Shown: one piece after another, positions 26,565 to 35,575 of the stretch
Layout: every line of letters begins with the position of its first letter
How positions within the stretch are numbered: the first letter of the stretch is position 1
NCBI GenBank assembly: GCA_004557385.1
Contig: SFEA01000028.1
Location: forward strand, 1-48,538
Source: Bacteroidales bacterium
Lineage (GTDB): Bacteria; Bacteroidota; Bacteroidia; Bacteroidales; Muribaculaceae
DNA length: 48,538 bases
Direction: 5' to 3'
Notes under the pieces: generated by a model
What the model was told of the DNA's origin: nothing
Database searches by the model: none
What the model saw: only the letters and a program-made list of their open reading frames with translations
Made by a program: the position numbers and the translations under genes

Positions 26565-26596
26565 TTTGTTGATGAAGAAAATTTACACTAAATTTG
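26565..26596 (+). promoter_or_regulatory. Promoter of the AbiE-type toxin-antitoxin pair
   Basis: TTTG at 26565-26568, a 20-nt spacer and TAAATTTG at 26589-26596 match the Bacteroidetes consensus perfectly. The start is predicted near 26602, leaving only about 14 nt before the antitoxin ATG at 26616, an unusually short leader. Confidence 0.7.
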
Positions 26597-26615
26597 CTGC
26601 AAAATTAACAATTAA

Positions 26616-27218
26616 ATGAGTGGAATTGAACAAATACGGAAAACGGTTGAAGCATGTCCGAGAGGAAGCATTTTCTTTCCGGAAGACTTCTCGTTTATCG
26701 GGGGAGTGAAAATGGTGTCGTCGGCGCTCACAAGACTTTGCGAAGATGGGACGCTGATTAGAGTAGGTCAAGGAATATACTGCTATCCAAAGATTGACAC
26801 TCAGTGGGGACTTGGCGCACAAATGCCATCACTCGACGAGATTGCATCGGCCATTGCCAAGCGCGACAAAAGCCGAATCGTTCCCACCGGGACATACGCA
26901 CTGAATAAACTTGGCTTATCGACACAACTGCAGGCCAATGTGGTTTATTACACCGACGGGTCGCCACGAAGAATAAAAGTGGGCAACGGCAGAGGCATAT
27001 TGTTCAAGCGAAGTTCAGAAATGAAACGATTCTCATTCCGCAACGAACTGATGCAGCTTATTGTTGCCGCAATGCGAGAGATAGGCAACGGAAAAGTATC
27101 CGACGAAGAATTATCAAAGATTTCAGTCTTGGTAAAGAACGTTAGTCAAGCCGATTTTATTCACGATATAGCCCTTGCTCCATCGTGGGTGCAAACAATA
27201 TTAAAAGAACAAAGATGA
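26616..27218 (+). CDS. AbiEi-like antitoxin (DUF6088-type)
   Basis: The product has 200 residues. The N-terminal half is a winged-helix type transcriptional module (SGIEQIRKTVEACPRGSIFF, SALTRLCEDGTLIRVGQGIY). It continues with the family pattern IVPTGTYALNKLGLSTQ and a C-terminal antitoxin part. The stop TGA overlaps the next ATG in ATGA (27215-27218), so the pair is translationally coupled. In AbiE systems (type IV toxin-antitoxin, phage abortive infection) this protein represses the promoter and counters the nucleotidyltransferase toxin without stable binding. The pair is more AT-rich than flanking genes, as expected for acquired defence cargo. Confidence 0.85.
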   Translation: MSGIEQIRKTVEACPRGSIFFPEDFSFIGGVKMVSSALTRLCEDGTLIRVGQGIYCYPKIDTQWGLGAQMPSLDEIASAIAKRDKSRIVPTGTYALNKLGLSTQLQANVVYYTDGSPRRIKVGNGRGILFKRSSEMKRFSFRNELMQLIVAAMREIGNGKVSDEELSKISVLVKNVSQADFIHDIALAPSWVQTILKEQR

Positions 27219-28216
27219 AATTTATTGACATTCCAGCAAATCAACGAGCAGATTTGCTGAGCAATCTTGAAGGACGTATTGGACTGAAACCAGCCATCAT
27301 CGAGAAAGACTGGTGGGTTACAGCCGTGCTACGCGCGTTATTTCAATTGCCATACGCCAAGCATCTGAGCTTCAAAGGCGGAACAAGTCTGAGCAAATGC
27401 TGGCACGTTATTGAACGGATGTCTGAAGACATCGACATCGGAATAACACGCGAATTTCTTGGTTTTGAAGGTCATTTGAGCAAAACACAAATCAGCGACA
27501 AACTGCGTCGTGCAGCATGCTCATTTGTCAGAGAACAGATGCAATACGACCTTAAAGAGCAACTTGTAAAAGACGGCATATCTCCCAAGCATTTCAATGT
27601 AAGGGTTGATATTACACCCGTCAGCACCACCGACCCCGAAGTGATTTGGATTGAGTATGAATCGGCAGTAGAAACTGTGGAATACATACCTAATATCGTG
27701 AAAATAGAAATTAGCGGCCGCTCAATGTCGGAGCCTGTTGCCAACGTGGAGATAGATTCTTTAATTGATGCTGCGGCACCTGAAGCACCTTTTCATGAAC
27801 CCTCCTTTAATGTGCGTGCAGTGTTGGCGAAGAGAACGTTTCTTGAGAAACTGTTTTTACTACACGAAGAATTTTCGAAATCAAGCGAACAAATCAGAGT
27901 TGACCGAATGTCGCGGCACCTCTATGATGTTCACAAAATGCTTTCAACTCCGATAGCAAAGGATGCATTATTGGATAATGAACTATACAACACGGTCATT
28001 GAACATCGCCGCACATTTATCGGACTTCATGGATTTGATTACTCCACACTTGCAAAGGAAACGCTGAACATCATTCCGCAGGATTCGGTCTATCAAGCAT
28101 GGCGAAAAGACTACGAGTCGATGCAAGAGAATATGATTTACGAGAATTCCGTACCATTTGACGTGCTGATTGAAGATTTGCGCAAATTCAACGAGCAAAT
28201 AAAGTTGCTTGGATAA
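27215..28216 (+). CDS. AbiEii-like nucleotidyltransferase toxin (DUF1814)
   Basis: The product has 333 residues from the ATG at 27215, which overlaps the antitoxin stop; the open frame extends 30 bp upstream but only within the antitoxin. It shows the DUF1814 signature: EKDWW (30-34), GGTSLSK (55-61) and the SEDIDI metal-binding pair (70-75) of the DNA-polymerase-beta-like fold. In characterised members the enzyme transfers nucleotides, for example onto tRNA 3' ends, and halts growth during phage infection. Both catalytic motifs are intact, so it is predicted active. No phage or integrase genes adjoin. Confidence 0.87.
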   Translation: MKFIDIPANQRADLLSNLEGRIGLKPAIIEKDWWVTAVLRALFQLPYAKHLSFKGGTSLSKCWHVIERMSEDIDIGITREFLGFEGHLSKTQISDKLRRAACSFVREQMQYDLKEQLVKDGISPKHFNVRVDITPVSTTDPEVIWIEYESAVETVEYIPNIVKIEISGRSMSEPVANVEIDSLIDAAAPEAPFHEPSFNVRAVLAKRTFLEKLFLLHEEFSKSSEQIRVDRMSRHLYDVHKMLSTPIAKDALLDNELYNTVIEHRRTFIGLHGFDYSTLAKETLNIIPQDSVYQAWRKDYESMQENMIYENSVPFDVLIEDLRKFNEQIKLLG

Positions 28217-28375
28217 AGACACTATTATTGCAGGACGTCGTTCCACTTTAGCGTCGACTTATACTGCCCAACAGGAGCAATTCTCATCGAATACAAATAG
28301 CAAAAGTATGTCGCCATTGCCAGTAACAACAACAATTTTCTGCCTACAATGGCACCTTAGTATAAAAAGATTGTG

Positions 28376-28383
28376 TATCTTTG
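28376..28383 (+). promoter_or_regulatory. -7 element upstream of pncB
   Basis: TATCTTTG matches TAnnTTTG and ends 27 bp before the pncB ATG at 28411. The -33 region is poor. The 160 bp between the toxin gene and this site show no terminator or other signal. Confidence 0.5.
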
Positions 28384-28410
28384 AAGCATCATAAAAAACC
28401 ACATAACGAT

Positions 28411-29613
28411 ATGGAACCTATTGTCACCCACTTCACCGACACCGACCTATATAAACTCACCATGTGCTGCGCCATACTCAACTGTTTTCCGCGCGCCGTG
28501 GTGAAATATCAGTTTGTCGACCGCAACAACACCGTATATCCACAAGGATTCGCCGAAGAACTCAAGCAACAAGTGAAGTACCTCGAGGACCTGCGATTCA
28601 CCCGCGAGGAAGAAGAGTTCATGAAACAGCGTTGCTACTATCTGCCCACTTGGTTCTACACCTATCTGCGCGGTTTCCGCTACGACGCCAACTGGGTGGA
28701 AATCAGCCAAGACGCCGAAGGACACCTGCACGTCGACTTCGAAGGCTACTGGCACCAAACCGTGCTGCTCGAAGTGCAGATTCTTGCCATAATATCGCAA
28801 CTGCACCACACCATGACCGGCAACCTCGCCAAGGTGGACATGGCTGACTACTACGACCTCACCTACCGCAAAGCCCGCCGAATGCTTGAGGGCGGACTGG
28901 TAGTGACCGACTTCGGACTGCGCCGCCGTCTGTCGTTTGAAAGCGAAGACGTGGCTGTGAAGGCGTTCATCGATGCCTCGAAGGACGTTGAAACAGGCAA
29001 ATTTGTGGGCACCAGCAACGTCTACCTCGCCATGAAATACAACGTGACACCGGTGGGCACTATGGCTCACGAATGGATTGCCGGAATTGCCGGAATGTTC
29101 GGACCGCAAGAAGCCAACAACATAGCCATGGACATGTGGCAGAAAACCTACATCGGCTCGCTCGGAATATTCCTATACGACACATTCGGGTTCAAAGCCT
29201 TTGCCGACAATTTCTCGGAGCACTTTGCACGCGTGTTTGCCGGACTGCGCATCGACAGCGGCGACGAACTCGAACAAGTGGAAAAAATACAGAACAAGTA
29301 TCGCGAGCTGGGCGTCGACTACCGCACCAAGCAAATCATCTTTAGCAACGCACTCGACACCGACCGCGCACTCGACATTCACCGCCGCGTGAAAGACCGC
29401 TGCATCGACAGCTACGGCATTGGCACCCACATCACTTGCGACACCTACGGCTGGGGATTCAAACCCATGAACATCGTCATCAAACTCGTGGCAATCAAAA
29501 TCACCGAAAAACGCGAGTTCAACGACACATGCAAAATGAGCGAAGACCTGGGCAAATACACCGGCAAACCCGAAACCGTGGAGCTGTTCAAAAAACTCTT
29601 ACACATCAATTAA
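28411..29613 (+). CDS. pncB: Nicotinate phosphoribosyltransferase
   Basis: The product has 400 residues, the normal length. It starts MEPIVTHFTDTDLYKLTM, the conserved PncB N terminus; an ATG 30 bp upstream sits on the promoter and was rejected. Further family blocks are VTDFGLRRRLSFESEDVA, GTSNVYLAMKYNVTPVGTMA, the phosphate-binding RIDSGDE and the C-terminal GIGTHITCDT. It makes nicotinate mononucleotide from nicotinate and PRPP in the NAD salvage route. The next gene begins 35 bp later and may share its transcript. Confidence 0.96.
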   Translation: MEPIVTHFTDTDLYKLTMCCAILNCFPRAVVKYQFVDRNNTVYPQGFAEELKQQVKYLEDLRFTREEEEFMKQRCYYLPTWFYTYLRGFRYDANWVEISQDAEGHLHVDFEGYWHQTVLLEVQILAIISQLHHTMTGNLAKVDMADYYDLTYRKARRMLEGGLVVTDFGLRRRLSFESEDVAVKAFIDASKDVETGKFVGTSNVYLAMKYNVTPVGTMAHEWIAGIAGMFGPQEANNIAMDMWQKTYIGSLGIFLYDTFGFKAFADNFSEHFARVFAGLRIDSGDELEQVEKIQNKYRELGVDYRTKQIIFSNALDTDRALDIHRRVKDRCIDSYGIGTHITCDTYGWGFKPMNIVIKLVAIKITEKREFNDTCKMSEDLGKYTGKPETVELFKKLLHIN

Positions 29614-29648
29614 TCATAAATATTCACAACAACCCACTACACTACTGC

Positions 29649-30707
29649 ATGAAAAAGCTTTTAGCATTATTGGCAACCCTGCTGGTGCTCACCTCAATGA
29701 CCACCGGCGACGACAAGCCCGCCTCGTCCGCCAAGCAATTCGAGGCATTTGGCGTGGCTTTCTATAACCTCGAAAACCTTTTCGACACCATCAACTCAAA
29801 CGGCACCTACGACAAAGAATTTTCGCCGCAAGGCGCACGCCAATGGAACTCGGAAAAATACTTCAAGAAGCTCCACAACTTGGCATACGCCATCAGCCAA
29901 ATGGCAACCGGCTCAACCCCAAACGGACCGGCAATACTCGGAGTGTCGGAAATAGAAAACATCAGCGTGCTCAAAGACCTGGTGAAACAACCCGAAATAC
30001 GCAAATGGCACCTGCAGATTGTGCATCACGACTCGCCCGACCGCCGCGGCGTTGACGTGGGCTTGCTCTACAACCCACGCTTCTTTCGCGTGCTAAACGT
30101 GGTGAACACTCCGTTGCTGCTGCCCGACCGACCAACATTCCGCACACGCGACCAAATGTGCGTCACCGGACTGCTCGGCGGCGAAAAAGTGAGCATCATC
30201 GTCAACCACTGGCCATCGCGCCTCGGCGGACAAGAACAATCGAGCCCACTGCGCGAAGCTGCCGCTGCACGCGTCAAGCAAACCGTCGACTCGCTGCTTG
30301 CCCTCGACCCTAACCAAGGCATCATAATCATGGGCGACCTCAACGACGACCCGCACGACCGCAGCTGCGCCCAAGTGCTCAACGCCAAGCGTAACCGCGA
30401 CGACGTGCCCGAAGGCGGCCTATACAACCCTTGGTGGGCAACCCTCGACAAAGGCATCGGCTCGCTTGCCTACAACGGCGCCTGGAACCTCTTCGACCAA
30501 ATCATCATCAGCGACTACTTCCTCAAAGGCGACCGCAAGCACCTCACCTACCTCAACCACCGCGTGCTAAATATGGACTTCCTGCAAACGCACGAAGGCA
30601 CGCGCAAAGGCTATCCGCTGCGCACCTACTCGGGCGGAGCGTTCCTCAACGGCTACAGCGACCACTTCCCAACGCAAATCATAATGGTGCGCGAAGTGAA
30701 GCAATAA
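29649..30707 (+). CDS. Secreted endonuclease/exonuclease/phosphatase-family protein
   Basis: The product has 352 residues from an ATG that starts a signal peptide (MKKLLALLATLLVLTSMTTG); the longer open frame runs back into pncB and is not real. EEP motifs are complete: FYNLENLFDT, LGVSEIENISVL, RRGVDVGLLYNPRFF, VNHWPSRLGGQ, MGDLNDDPHD and SDHFP. No lipobox cysteine is present, so it is probably periplasmic or secreted. The fold cleaves phosphodiester or phosphomonoester bonds; DNA, RNA or a lipid head group could be substrate. A terminator follows at 36 bp. Confidence 0.88.
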   Translation: MKKLLALLATLLVLTSMTTGDDKPASSAKQFEAFGVAFYNLENLFDTINSNGTYDKEFSPQGARQWNSEKYFKKLHNLAYAISQMATGSTPNGPAILGVSEIENISVLKDLVKQPEIRKWHLQIVHHDSPDRRGVDVGLLYNPRFFRVLNVVNTPLLLPDRPTFRTRDQMCVTGLLGGEKVSIIVNHWPSRLGGQEQSSPLREAAAARVKQTVDSLLALDPNQGIIIMGDLNDDPHDRSCAQVLNAKRNRDDVPEGGLYNPWWATLDKGIGSLAYNGAWNLFDQIIISDYFLKGDRKHLTYLNHRVLNMDFLQTHEGTRKGYPLRTYSGGAFLNGYSDHFPTQIIMVREVKQ

Positions 30708-30743
30708 CCGCCTCAGCATCCATTATACATCCAACCCTATATG

Positions 30744-30770
30744 CGCCTCAGCACCGTCTGAGGCGTTTTT
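30744..30770 (+). terminator. Terminator of the EEP-family gene
   Basis: CGCCTCAG (30744-30751) and CTGAGGCG (30758-30765) form a perfect 8-bp stem with a 6-nt loop, followed directly by TTTTT. It ends the pncB/EEP transcript. Confidence 0.8.
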
Positions 30771-30825
30771 GCGCCCTTTTTGCCACAAAAAACTCATCGC
30801 CACAAAAATATTTGAGCCAAAATAG

Positions 30826-30855
30826 TTGCTAATTGAAAAAATATCCTTAACTTTG
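30826..30855 (+). promoter_or_regulatory. Promoter of tRNA-Leu
   Basis: TTG at 30826-30828, a 19-nt spacer and TAACTTTG at 30848-30855 match the consensus. The predicted start is near 30861, just before the tRNA, so the gene is transcribed alone. Confidence 0.7.
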
Positions 30856-30868
30856 CACACGCAAAAAG

Positions 30869-30950
30869 GCCCAGATGGCGGAATAGGTAGACGCGCTGGT
30901 CTCAAACACCAGTGGGGCAACCCATGCCGGTTCGATCCCGGCTCTGGGTA
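30869..30950 (+). tRNA. tRNA-Leu (anticodon CAA)
   Basis: The 82-nt sequence folds as a class II tRNA: acceptor GCCCAGA/TCTGGGT, anticodon arm CTGGT-CTCAAAC-ACCAG with CAA at 30903-30905, a long variable arm (TGGG-GCAA-CCCA) and a T-arm GCCGG-TTCGATC-CCGGC. It reads UUG codons. Position 72 pairs with G1 as a wobble. The sequence after the discriminator is CCG, so the CCA end is not fully encoded and must be added enzymatically. Confidence 0.96.
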
Positions 30951-30956
30951 CCGCAA

Positions 30957-30997
30957 GGCGGGGAAAGATGAAAATCTTTCTCCGCCATCTTTTTTTT
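30957..30997 (+). terminator. Terminator of tRNA-Leu
   Basis: GGCGGGGAAAGAT (30957-30969) pairs with ATCTTTCTCCGCC (30974-30986) with one G-U, a 4-nt loop, and a run of eight T at 30990-30997. Confidence 0.85.
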
Positions 30998-31054
30998 CGG
31001 GGGCAAATCAAAAGATTTCGCTGCTTGTGGCGTGCACTTTAGCAAATTATGGCA

Positions 31055-31062
31055 TATATTTG
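31055..31062 (+). promoter_or_regulatory. -7 element upstream of the GH2 gene
   Basis: TATATTTG matches TAnnTTTG and ends 52 bp before the ATG at 31115. It overlaps an earlier in-frame ATG at 31049, which therefore cannot be the start. No clear -33 element. Confidence 0.5.
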
Positions 31063-31114
31063 CATTTACATCACTAACCTCGAATCAATAATCTCTAAAT
31101 ACTTATCTAAGGCT

Positions 31115-32938
31115 ATGCGTAAATCTGCTCTATTCAACCTTATCACTGCCGCTGCACTCGGCACGGCATCGGCTTGGGCGCAATATGCCCCCGCCGGAAA
31201 CAAAATTATGACTCAGTGGGGCGAAAACATCAACCCACAATCGGTGTGGAACGAATATCCCCGACCCATCATGAAGCGCGACGCTTGGGCTAACCTCAAC
31301 GGCTTGTGGCACTATGCTGTGACGCCGATGGGTTCGGCAGCGCCCCAAGCACCGCAAGGCTCCATACTGGTGCCATTCTGCATCGAATCGGCACTGTCGG
31401 GCGTGGGCAAAACGCTCAGCGCCGACAAAGAACTGTGGTACACGCGCTCGTTCAGCGTGCCATCGGCTTGGCGAGGTAAAAACGTGCTGCTGCACTTCGG
31501 CGCCGTCGACTGGAAAGCCGACGTGTGGGTGAACGGCATTAAAGTGGGCAGCCACACCGGCGGATACACCGCCTTCAGCTTCGACATCACCGCCGCGCTC
31601 AATGCCAAGGGCGAAAATACGCTGCAAGTGCGCGTTGTGGACGGCACCGACACCGGCTATCAGCCGCGCGGCAAACAAGTGAGCGACCCCAAAGGAATAT
31701 GGTACACCTCAGTGAGCGGCATCTGGCAGACCGTCTGGCTCGAGCCTGTGCCCGAAAACCACATCACACGCGTGCTGTCGACGCCCGACATCGACCACCA
31801 CACCCTCACCGTCGACGTAGCCACATCGCTCCCGTCAACCCGTGCCATCGCCGAAGTGATAGTTAAAGACGGTTCGCAAATCGTTGCCCGAGGCAAAAGC
31901 ATCAACTCGCAACCCGTGGTGCTGCACATGCCTGCCGACGCCAAGCTGTGGAGCCCCGACTCGCCATTCCTCTACGACGTTGAAGCCACCATCAGCATCG
32001 ACGGACGCATCGTCGACCGCGTAGCCAGCTACACCGCCATGCGCAAAGTAGCCACCCAGCGCGACTCGCACGGCATTGTGCGACTCACCCTCAACAACCA
32101 ACCCATATTCCACTTCGGACCCCTCGACCAAGGATGGTGGCCCGACGGACTTTACACCGCCCCAAGCTACGAAGCCATGATTTACGACCTCGACAAAACC
32201 AAGCAATGGGGCTTTAACATGATTCGCAAACACGTGAAAGTGGAGCCCGAACTATGGTATGCCTACTGCGACCGCATCGGCATCATCGTATGGCAAGACA
32301 TGCCAAGCGGCGACCGCGGACCCGAATGGCAAAACAAGCAATACTTCAACGGCGTGGAACGCCTGCGCTCACCCGAAAGCGAGGCCAACTTCCGCAAAGA
32401 ATGGACCGAAATCATCACCCAGCTCAGCACCCACCCCTGCATCAACGTATGGGTGCCATTCAACGAATCGTGGGGACAATTCAAAACACAAGAAATAGTT
32501 GACATGACCCGCCTGCTCGACCCAACACGCCTCATCAACCCGGCAAGCGGCGGCAACTTCTACGCCTGCGGCGACATCCTCGACCTACACAACTATCCCG
32601 GCCCCGACATGTACCTCTTCGATGCACAACGTGCCAACGTGCTCGGCGAATACGGCGGCATAGGCTACGCAGTGAAAGGACACCTGTGGTTCGACGACCG
32701 CAACTGGGGATACGTGCAATTCAACTCGGTTGACGAAGTCACCGACCAATACGAAAAATACGCCGACCAACTGCTGCAATACGTGCAACGCGGATTCACA
32801 GCCGCCGTCTACACCCAAACCACCGACGTGGAAGGCGAAGTAAACGGATTCATGACCTACGACCGCCGCGTGGTGAAGATGCACGAGCAGCGCCTGCGCA
32901 CCGCCAACCTCAAGCTCATCCACTCCCTCACCCGATAA
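31115..32938 (+). CDS. Glycoside hydrolase family 2 enzyme (beta-galactosidase-like)
   Basis: The product has 607 residues with a signal peptide (MRKSALFNLITAAALGTASA, cut before QYAP). The sugar-binding (LNGLWHYAVTP, LHFGAVDWKADVWVNG, HTGGYTAFSFDIT), immunoglobulin-like and TIM-barrel domains of GH2 follow in order. The acid/base glutamate is E451 in FNESWGQ and the probable nucleophile E512 in EYGGIG. It removes a terminal sugar from an oligosaccharide outside the cytoplasm; galactose, glucuronate and mannose specificity cannot be told apart. It is short compared with LacZ, having no C-terminal domain 5. It is monocistronic, with its own promoter and terminator. Confidence 0.9.
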   Translation: MRKSALFNLITAAALGTASAWAQYAPAGNKIMTQWGENINPQSVWNEYPRPIMKRDAWANLNGLWHYAVTPMGSAAPQAPQGSILVPFCIESALSGVGKTLSADKELWYTRSFSVPSAWRGKNVLLHFGAVDWKADVWVNGIKVGSHTGGYTAFSFDITAALNAKGENTLQVRVVDGTDTGYQPRGKQVSDPKGIWYTSVSGIWQTVWLEPVPENHITRVLSTPDIDHHTLTVDVATSLPSTRAIAEVIVKDGSQIVARGKSINSQPVVLHMPADAKLWSPDSPFLYDVEATISIDGRIVDRVASYTAMRKVATQRDSHGIVRLTLNNQPIFHFGPLDQGWWPDGLYTAPSYEAMIYDLDKTKQWGFNMIRKHVKVEPELWYAYCDRIGIIVWQDMPSGDRGPEWQNKQYFNGVERLRSPESEANFRKEWTEIITQLSTHPCINVWVPFNESWGQFKTQEIVDMTRLLDPTRLINPASGGNFYACGDILDLHNYPGPDMYLFDAQRANVLGEYGGIGYAVKGHLWFDDRNWGYVQFNSVDEVTDQYEKYADQLLQYVQRGFTAAVYTQTTDVEGEVNGFMTYDRRVVKMHEQRLRTANLKLIHSLTR

Positions 32939-32965
32939 TTCCACAACAACCAAAAAACTATAGAC

Positions 32966-33005
32966 TCGGGCAGCATACACAAGCAAATGTATGCTGCCCG
33001 ATTTA
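32966..33005 (+). terminator. Terminator of the GH2 gene
   Basis: A perfect 14-bp stem (TCGGGCAGCATACA at 32966-32979, complement at 32988-33001) with an 8-nt loop is followed by TTTATATAT. The A-rich sequence before it may also let it stop the converging minus-strand gene. Confidence 0.8.
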
Positions 33006-33088
33006 TATATTGCAAGAGTGTTGGGTGCCAAGCGGGGGGAGGAGGGGCTGAGGACTTACAATTAAGTCACATTTTAGAGGGAGGGGGA

Positions 33089-35227
33089 TTATTTGCCGGC
33101 GGCGGAGACGGAGTTGCGGTCGAGGTCGTTGTTGAGTCGGCGGTTGCCGCTGTTGTATTTTCGTCCCCAGTTGATGTTGTAGGAGATTTGAAGCACGAGC
33201 TGGCGCGACATGAAGTTGAAGTGGCTGTTTCGGTGGTATCCGGCGAGGCGGTTGAGGTTGGTGCTCTCGAGCTTGAAGTCGGATGTGAACGGGTTTAAGC
33301 CTACGACGGTGAAGTTGAAGTTGCGGTATTTATAACCGGCAGCAATCCAAAATCCTTGACCGTTGTTTTGGGTGATGGTTTCGCCATACAGGCTTTTCAT
33401 CGAGGTGTTGTAAGAGATGTCGAGGTAAGCGTTCCAGTGTGTGATGGTGATGCCGAAGTCGGTGCGGAGGCGATTGAAGGTGTGGTTGTAGATGTTGCCG
33501 TGCACTATGAATCGGCGCCACGACAAGGTGGTGTTTGCCGAGAGCCATTCGGGGATGATTTCGTAGCGGGCATTGGCGCGTAAATCAAGTGTCTGTGCAT
33601 TGCGGAGGTTGGCGTACGAGGTCAGCACCGAGCCGTCGACCCATTGTTTTTCTTGTTCGATTGGATTCACGGCAACGCGATAGGCGGTGGTGAATTGGGC
33701 GTAGAGGCGTTTGTGCGAGTATTCGTAGCGCAGCGAGCCTTCGTGGGTGTTGAATGTGCGCAGATTGCCCGAGCCAACCGATTGCTGCATGCCGTCTACT
33801 TGCTGGCGCACCGACGAGAGTTGACCGAGCGTAGGTGCGGTGCCGTAGAGCTGATAGCCCAAGCGCAAGGTGTTGCGGTCGTTGAGGCGATAGCGCATGT
33901 TCAGGCGTGGTCGGGCGAGCCATTTGCCTGTGCTTTCGCCGCCCACAATTCCGTAGTGCTTATATTGCACGCCGATGCCTATTGAGGCGTCGAAGTTCGA
34001 GCCGAAGCGTTGCCAGTATTCGCTGAATAGGTAGGTCGACGAGCTGCGCATGCGTTCAACGGAGTTGTAGGTTAGGTAGTTGCTTTTGCTCCAGTCGTAG
34101 GTGAACGAGCCGCCGAGTGTGAGGCGACGGTTGCGCCAGCTTTGCTCGTAGTTCACTTCGCCCAGCAGGGTGTTGCTGTAGGAGCGTATTTCGTTGAACA
34201 CGTCGGCAAGCATGTCGCCGGCGCGGCTGTCGATGATGGCTTGCTCGGTGTAGGTGCGGCGCGAGTGGGAGCGACCCAAGCCGTTAACCACGTTCACCAT
34301 CAGCAGCTTGTCTTTGCTGAAGTTGTGTTGATAGTAGAGGTTGAGCGAGGGGTAAGCCGACGACGAATAGTTGCGGTCGTCGAGGCGGATGGTGCTTTGG
34401 TCGAGCGAGCTTACGAGCGTACCGAGGAAATCCTGATGGCTGTTTTGGTCGCCATAGAACGACAGCTGAGCCGAAAAGAGGTCGCGTTCGGGCACATAAT
34501 ACATATATTCCATATTCATCCAACCGTGGTTGTACGACACCGGGGCAGGTTCGCCGGTTTCGGTGCGGGTGAACGATGTTCCGTCCTCGAGGGTGTAGTT
34601 TTCCACGTTGTCGCGCCATTGCTTGAAGCCAGACATAAACTCGTCTTGAGCCATAAACTTGAATGTAGAGCGCTTGTAGTTGACTTCGAGCGTGGGATTA
34701 ATCTGCCATTCCTTGCCGCGGAAAGGCACCAGTTGCCCCATCACGCCAAATCGGCCACCCGAGTTTGGCACCTTAACGATGAAGTCGAGCACGAGGTCGG
34801 CTTGACCGAATCGCATCGATGGCGTGTCGTGATATTCTACGCGTTCCACCGAGGCAGGGTCGAGAGCGCGGATGTCCTCGCTGCTCACGGGGCGACCGTT
34901 GATGCAAAGCTTGAGCGCGCCGTTGCTGTAGAGGCTAAGGGCGCCGGTCATCGGGTCGACTTTCACGTCGGGCAGCTGCATCTTCTTCACCAGGTCGGAG
35001 CCGTTGGCTGCCACGCTCTTAATCTCCGACGTAGGGGTGATGAGTTTGCGGTCGCTTTTGTTGATTACCGACGCTCCGGTTACGGTCAGTTCGCCAAGAT
35101 TGACGAAGCGGTCGGTGAGGAGTTCGAGACTGTCGATTGCCGCACTATCGGGTGCGGCAACCTCTTGCGCCTCGGCACTCATTACTGAAGTGATTATCAC
35201 GGCTAATGTTAAAATCATCTGTTTCAT
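33089..35227 (-). CDS. TonB-dependent receptor-like outer-membrane protein
   Basis: The product has 712 residues from the ATG at 35227, which begins a signal peptide (MKQMILTLAVIITSVMSAEA). A plug-like domain lies at about 50-160 (LGELTVTGASVINKSDRKLI, ALKLCINGRPVSSEDIRALD, ASVERVEYHDTPSMRFG). The remainder is a beta-barrel rich in alternating aromatic residues (outer membrane beta-barrel family). There is no carboxypeptidase-like prefix, and the protein ends in SAAGK instead of an aromatic residue, which is unusual for a barrel terminus. The ligand is unknown. It stands alone, converging with the GH2 gene, with no SusD-like partner. Confidence 0.82.
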   Translation of the reverse strand: MKQMILTLAVIITSVMSAEAQEVAAPDSAAIDSLELLTDRFVNLGELTVTGASVINKSDRKLITPTSEIKSVAANGSDLVKKMQLPDVKVDPMTGALSLYSNGALKLCINGRPVSSEDIRALDPASVERVEYHDTPSMRFGQADLVLDFIVKVPNSGGRFGVMGQLVPFRGKEWQINPTLEVNYKRSTFKFMAQDEFMSGFKQWRDNVENYTLEDGTSFTRTETGEPAPVSYNHGWMNMEYMYYVPERDLFSAQLSFYGDQNSHQDFLGTLVSSLDQSTIRLDDRNYSSSAYPSLNLYYQHNFSKDKLLMVNVVNGLGRSHSRRTYTEQAIIDSRAGDMLADVFNEIRSYSNTLLGEVNYEQSWRNRRLTLGGSFTYDWSKSNYLTYNSVERMRSSSTYLFSEYWQRFGSNFDASIGIGVQYKHYGIVGGESTGKWLARPRLNMRYRLNDRNTLRLGYQLYGTAPTLGQLSSVRQQVDGMQQSVGSGNLRTFNTHEGSLRYEYSHKRLYAQFTTAYRVAVNPIEQEKQWVDGSVLTSYANLRNAQTLDLRANARYEIIPEWLSANTTLSWRRFIVHGNIYNHTFNRLRTDFGITITHWNAYLDISYNTSMKSLYGETITQNNGQGFWIAAGYKYRNFNFTVVGLNPFTSDFKLESTNLNRLAGYHRNSHFNFMSRQLVLQISYNINWGRKYNSGNRRLNNDLDRNSVSAAGK

Positions 35228-35423
35228 AACTCTAAATCTGATTCTTGTTTGATTCAATATTCTTTATTTCTGTATCTCTCCTAACTGAAGCGACTCAACT
35301 GATGAGGTTCTTGCCGCTTTTCACTTGTTTAGACGCACCAACCCGAAAAAAAGTTGCAAAATCTGAAAAAATTCTCCGAAAAATTAAAATAATCGTTAAT
35401 GTGGTAATTTTACCTTTATTTTG

Positions 35424-35455
35424 TTTGCATTTTACCATTTATCGTATTATCTTTG
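35424..35455 (+). promoter_or_regulatory. Promoter of the two small unknown genes
   Basis: TTTG at 35424-35427, a 20-nt spacer and TATCTTTG at 35448-35455 match the consensus perfectly. The start is predicted near 35461, giving a leader of about 115 nt. The remaining part of the 348-bp gap (35228-35423) is AT-rich with no recognised signal. Confidence 0.7.
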
Positions 35456-35575
35456 CACTACCGATTGCAGAGCACCCGACACACCGACACCTTAGCAAAC
35501 ACTAACCTCTGCAACGGCGGCAATCAACCCATTGTTAACCTTATATCAACGAAAAACACACTTATTTTTGAAAAA

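Noticed and set aside
29436..29648. Upstream extension of the EEP gene
   Set aside because: It lies inside pncB and would hide the signal peptide beginning at 29649.
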